Assembly: GCA_022360415.1 (NCBI GenBank)
Contig: JAKSDB010000399.1
Coordinates: forward strand, 1 to 8,104
Direction: 5' to 3'
From: Chlorobiales bacterium
GTDB taxonomy: Bacteria; Bacteroidota; Chlorobiia; Chlorobiales; Chlorobiaceae
Length of the DNA: 8,104 nt
Of this stretch, positions 5,821 to 8,104 are shown in pieces (position 1 is the first letter of the stretch; each line of letters begins with the position of its first letter). Made by a program: the position numbers and the translations under genes. The notes beneath the pieces were generated by a model. That model saw only the letters and a program-made list of their open reading frames with translations, was not told the DNA's origin and ran no database searches.

Positions 5821-7107
5821 TCAGGAAATATACGCATTCACTTTTATAGTGTTCAGGATCTTTTCGGCAACCTTGCAGGACGCACCAAGATGGTTTCGAA
5901 CATAGTTGCCGGCAATAATGCCCTGTTTTTCTCTTTCCAGGGGACTATCAACAAGCTTGTTCAGGGTGTGTAATAGTGAGGGATCGTCGTGTATTACAGT
6001 CGCGCCACCTTTTTCTGCCAGTTTTTCAGCTTCAGGAGAATTGTGGTGATTGGGGCCGAAAAGAACGGGAATACCATGGACAGCGGGTTCAATGGTGTTG
6101 TGGACATTGACACCGAAACCTCCTCCGACATAAGCGATTGCCGCAAGAGCATACAACTCTGCAAGGAGGCCTATTCTGTCAATAATGAGAACCCGGTTTG
6201 CAGAAAAGTCTTCAGGGAGTGAGGAATTTCTGGCAAAAGGGATGCCGTCTGATGAAAGTTTTTTTTCGAGGCGCAGGATGTTTTCCGGAGAGACATCGTG
6301 CGGAGCAACGATCATACCGAGTTTTTCAGCAAGTGAAGTATAGGCTCGAAAAAGCAGCTTTTCATCCTTTTCCCAGGTGCTGCCGGCGACCAGAACGGGG
6401 GAGTCAGCATAATACTTTTTCAGATGATCTATCCTGTCCGTTCTGCTGCTTCGCTGCAATACCTGATCGAATCTGGGGTCTCCTGCCTGCAAGGCATCCT
6501 TTCTGTTGAATGTTTTCGCGAACCGTTTCTGATCTTCGTCAGAGACGGTGAATATAGAGTCAAACAGAGAGAAAACGTAATGATAGAACTGACGGGCAAA
6601 GGGTTTGAAGTAAACGGAGTGCTCCTGAAGCACGGCGGCTGCGAGAATGAGGGCCGCGCCATGCTTTTTGGCGGCATACAGATGGTTCGGCCAGAAATCG
6701 TAGCGCATGACCATGACAACATCCGGCCTGACCAGTGCAACGGTTTTCTCTGCATTTTTCTTTGTATCGACCGGATGATAAAACACTGCTTTTGCATCGG
6801 CATAGTTCCGGTAAAGAGTGAAACCCGATTCGGACTGGAATGATATGAATATCGAAACTTCGGGACGGGCTTTCTTTATTTCGGCTATGATCGGCCTTGC
6901 CTGCTCGAATTCTCCGGCAGAAGCCGCGTGTACCCATAGCCGGGGATTTTTTTCTGCCGGATTTCCCGCGTTTTTTTCAAGTTCGGCGAAAAGGTTTTTC
7001 CTTACTTCGAAAAAAGTCCGCAGTTTTGGAAAAGCAGGACTGAAAAGTTTCAGACTGCCTGCCAAAAGAGGTACTATTGTACTGTAGAGGAAAAACTGCG
7101 GTGCCAT
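5821..7107 (-). CDS. waaA: 3-deoxy-D-manno-octulosonic acid (Kdo) transferase
   Basis: WaaA (KdtA, family GT30) transfers Kdo from CMP-Kdo to the lipid A precursor at the cytoplasmic face of the inner membrane, starting the lipopolysaccharide core. The 428 residues match the family. A hydrophobic N-terminal stretch (about 5-22) can anchor it. Motifs follow in order: HAASAGEFEQARP with catalytic Glu66, RYDFWPNHL (135-143), GDPRFDQV (209-216), AGSTW (241-245) and GGGFGVNVHNTIEP (328-341) followed by HGIPVLFGP. RYDFWPN replaces the ETELWPN form of proteobacteria, as I would expect in Bacteroidota/Chlorobiota. How many Kdo residues it adds cannot be read from sequence. It is first in the minus-strand block and divergent from archease, with 70 bp between the two starts. 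Confidence 0.93.
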   Translation of the reverse strand: MAPQFFLYSTIVPLLAGSLKLFSPAFPKLRTFFEVRKNLFAELEKNAGNPAEKNPRLWVHAASAGEFEQARPIIAEIKKARPEVSIFISFQSESGFTLYRNYADAKAVFYHPVDTKKNAEKTVALVRPDVVMVMRYDFWPNHLYAAKKHGAALILAAAVLQEHSVYFKPFARQFYHYVFSLFDSIFTVSDEDQKRFAKTFNRKDALQAGDPRFDQVLQRSSRTDRIDHLKKYYADSPVLVAGSTWEKDEKLLFRAYTSLAEKLGMIVAPHDVSPENILRLEKKLSSDGIPFARNSSLPEDFSANRVLIIDRIGLLAELYALAAIAYVGGGFGVNVHNTIEPAVHGIPVLFGPNHHNSPEAEKLAEKGGATVIHDDPSLLHTLNKLVDSPLEREKQGIIAGNYVRNHLGASCKVAEKILNTIKVNAYIS

Positions 7108-7177
7108 GTCGGTCTGTTTTCTTGACTATTTCCTTAAGTATCATTAAAAACCGGAATTTCAAAGCCTGCATGCCACT
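7108..7177. promoter_or_regulatory. Divergent promoter region between waaA and archease
   Basis: These 70 bp separate the two divergent start codons and must carry the archease promoter unless transcription comes from elsewhere. On the + strand TTGACT (7122-7127) is a fair -35 box, but 17 bp later there is only TAAAAA (7145-7150). On the minus strand TTGAAA (revcomp of 7156-7161) is a possible -35 for waaA without a good -10 partner. Neither start has a Shine-Dalgarno sequence at normal distance. Confidence 0.3.
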
Positions 7178-7579
7178 ATGCCATATACGCTTCATGAACA
7201 TACAGCCGATGTCCGGCTGGAGATCGCCGGAGAAAGTCTTGGCGGTCTTTTCGGTGAATCAATCAAAGCAATGAATGCTGTTTCCTGTCCGGATTATTCG
7301 TCGGAAGTGGTTGAGCGCCGTCTGTCGGTGAGCTCACCGGACGTTTTGTCGTTGCTGGTTGATTTCCTTAACGAACTTGTGTTTCTCGGACAGGTTCACC
7401 ATGAAGCGTATGAGGAACTGCGGCTTGTTGCTGTCACCGGGAGGCATTTCGAGGGTGTGGTAAAAGGCAGGAAGATTATCGGCATGGAAGAAGAAATAAA
7501 AGCCGTTACACTGCATGAAGCTTCAGTCCGGCGAACAAGAGAAGGTACGTGGCTTGCCAATCTTGTTCTGGATATCTGA
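7178..7579 (+). CDS. Archease (RNA ligase RtcB cofactor family)
   Basis: Archease is a small metal-binding protein that helps the RNA ligase RtcB form its guanylated intermediate and turn over; RtcB joins 2',3'-cyclic phosphate and 5'-hydroxyl RNA ends in tRNA splicing or RNA repair. This 133-residue protein has the normal length and both conserved ends: EHTADVRLE (7-15), with an Asp expected to bind calcium, and IKAVTLHEASV (107-117) leading to the terminal LDI, whose Asp132 is conserved. The first methionine gives the standard archease N-terminus, so the start is well supported despite the lack of a ribosome binding site. It is followed after 3 bp by a 2H-type RNA phosphodiesterase. No rtcB is present in the window; it may lie elsewhere, or the partner may differ. 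Confidence 0.9.
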   Translation: MPYTLHEHTADVRLEIAGESLGGLFGESIKAMNAVSCPDYSSEVVERRLSVSSPDVLSLLVDFLNELVFLGQVHHEAYEELRLVAVTGRHFEGVVKGRKIIGMEEEIKAVTLHEASVRRTREGTWLANLVLDI

Positions 7580-7582
7580 AAA

Positions 7583-8104
7583 ATGGGGAAACGGGTTTTC
7601 ATCGCAATGCCTGCTGACGAGGTGTTTCGGAAAAAAGCTTCCTCTTTCAGGGATTCTCACGGTACACTTCCGGTTCGCTGGATTCCTCCGGAAAACCTTC
7701 ATGTCACGCTGGTTCCCCCCTGGTATTGTGAGGATGTCGAGGGGGTCTGCGGGAAACTCCACGATCTGCTCGATGGCGTCAGGGCTTTCGGCGTCTGTTT
7801 TCATGAAATATCAATTGGGCCAACGTCAAGGAACCCTCGCCTGGTATGGGCTTCGGGGGGAGCTTGCGATGCATTGGGAGAACTTCAGGGAAAACTCTCG
7901 TGCCTTGTCGAACCTCAAGCCGGTGGGCCTGAAAGGGCTTTTCTGCTGCATATCACGCTTGCCCGGATAAGAAAAGGAGAGAAAATAAACCTGTCTCCCC
8001 AGGCAATCGACTGGAAGGTGAAGCTTGGCTCGGTCTGCCTGTACGAGTCGATTCTTCGTCCGTCAGGAGCAGAGTACCGGGTCTTGTGCCGAGTGGGGCT
8101 GGGC
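7583..8104 (+). CDS. thpR: RNA 2',3'-cyclic phosphodiesterase, 2H family (partial at window end)
   Basis: The frame from ATG at 7583 stays open to the last base, giving 174 residues; E. coli ThpR has about 176, so the gene is probably nearly complete. The two HxTx motifs that define the 2H phosphoesterase superfamily are both present: HVTL (40-43) in PPENLHVTLVP and HITL (123-126) in FLLHITLAR. The N-terminus KRVFIAMPADE fits the usual first strand. Enzymes of this type open 2',3'-cyclic phosphates to 2'-phosphates and in vitro make or break 2'-5' RNA bonds (the old name is 2'-5' RNA ligase, LigT). The protein should be cytoplasmic. It starts 3 bp after the archease stop, without its own ribosome binding site, so it is probably coupled to archease. 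Cys is frequent (seven residues), which is unusual but has no clear meaning. Confidence 0.88.
   Translation, partial: MGKRVFIAMPADEVFRKKASSFRDSHGTLPVRWIPPENLHVTLVPPWYCEDVEGVCGKLHDLLDGVRAFGVCFHEISIGPTSRNPRLVWASGGACDALGELQGKLSCLVEPQAGGPERAFLLHITLARIRKGEKINLSPQAIDWKVKLGSVCLYESILRPSGAEYRVLCRVGLG

Noticed and set aside
6424..6843. 139-codon open frame opposite waaA
   Set aside because: It is antisense to conserved WaaA motifs and has no recognisable domain or start signal.
7515..7970. 151-codon + strand frame overlapping archease and the phosphodiesterase
   Set aside because: The ThpR frame has both HxTx motifs; this frame has none and is a shifted shadow.
1..8104. CRISPR array, rRNA, riboswitch or complete tRNA
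   Set aside because: No regularly spaced repeats, no rRNA signature and no full cloverleaf could be found on either strand by eye.

Overview
The window reads as part of a chromosome from a Gram-negative bacterium of the Bacteroidota/Chlorobiota group. A green sulfur bacterium (Chlorobium-like) is the best guess. The main reasons are a small four-helix membrane protein that fits the DUF4293 family, which I know mainly from that group, and a WaaA (Kdo transferase) whose motifs are of the type I associate with it. WaaA also shows the cell makes lipopolysaccharide. This is inference from protein character; no rRNA or other phylogenetic marker is present.

There are two contrasting halves. Positions 1 to about 3290 look like an accessory island. 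They are AT-rich (most clearly up to about 1.9 kb) and hold unfamiliar genes, all on the + strand, mostly without clear ribosome binding sites and with loose spacing. In order they hold: the 3' end of an unrecognised Cys-containing protein; a 265-bp element with near-perfect 26-bp terminal inverted repeats and the remnant of a helix-turn-helix reading frame; a two-gene unit (nucleotidyltransferase-fold protein overlapping a small YdeI/OmdA-type protein); a 136-bp spacer with inverted repeats that ends in an integron attC-like core; and a 412-residue protein whose spaced E, D and ExK residues suggest a PD-(D/E)XK nuclease fold. The island ends in a gene-free stretch (3237-3436) holding a sequence like the 3' end of a tRNA, read on the minus strand, with its CCA facing the island. 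That is the geometry expected of a tRNA-targeted insertion, but the match is degenerate.

Positions 3437-7107 are an ordinary core block on the minus strand. In transcription order it is waaA (Kdo transfer to lipid A), the DUF4293-like membrane protein, pdxA (vitamin B6 synthesis) and an FtsE-like ABC ATPase. The DUF4293-like gene and pdxA are 2 bp apart. No ftsX follows ftsE within the window; the island side begins there instead.

From 7178 the + strand carries archease and, 3 bp after it, a 2H-family RNA 2',3'-cyclic phosphodiesterase (ThpR/LigT type) that runs off the window end. Both families act in the chemistry of RNA 2',3'-cyclic phosphate ends, so the pair looks like a small RNA-repair or RNA-processing operon divergent from waaA.

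The best candidates for something new are the 412-residue putative nuclease, the nucleotidyltransferase/OmdA pair beside it, and the archease-ThpR pairing.
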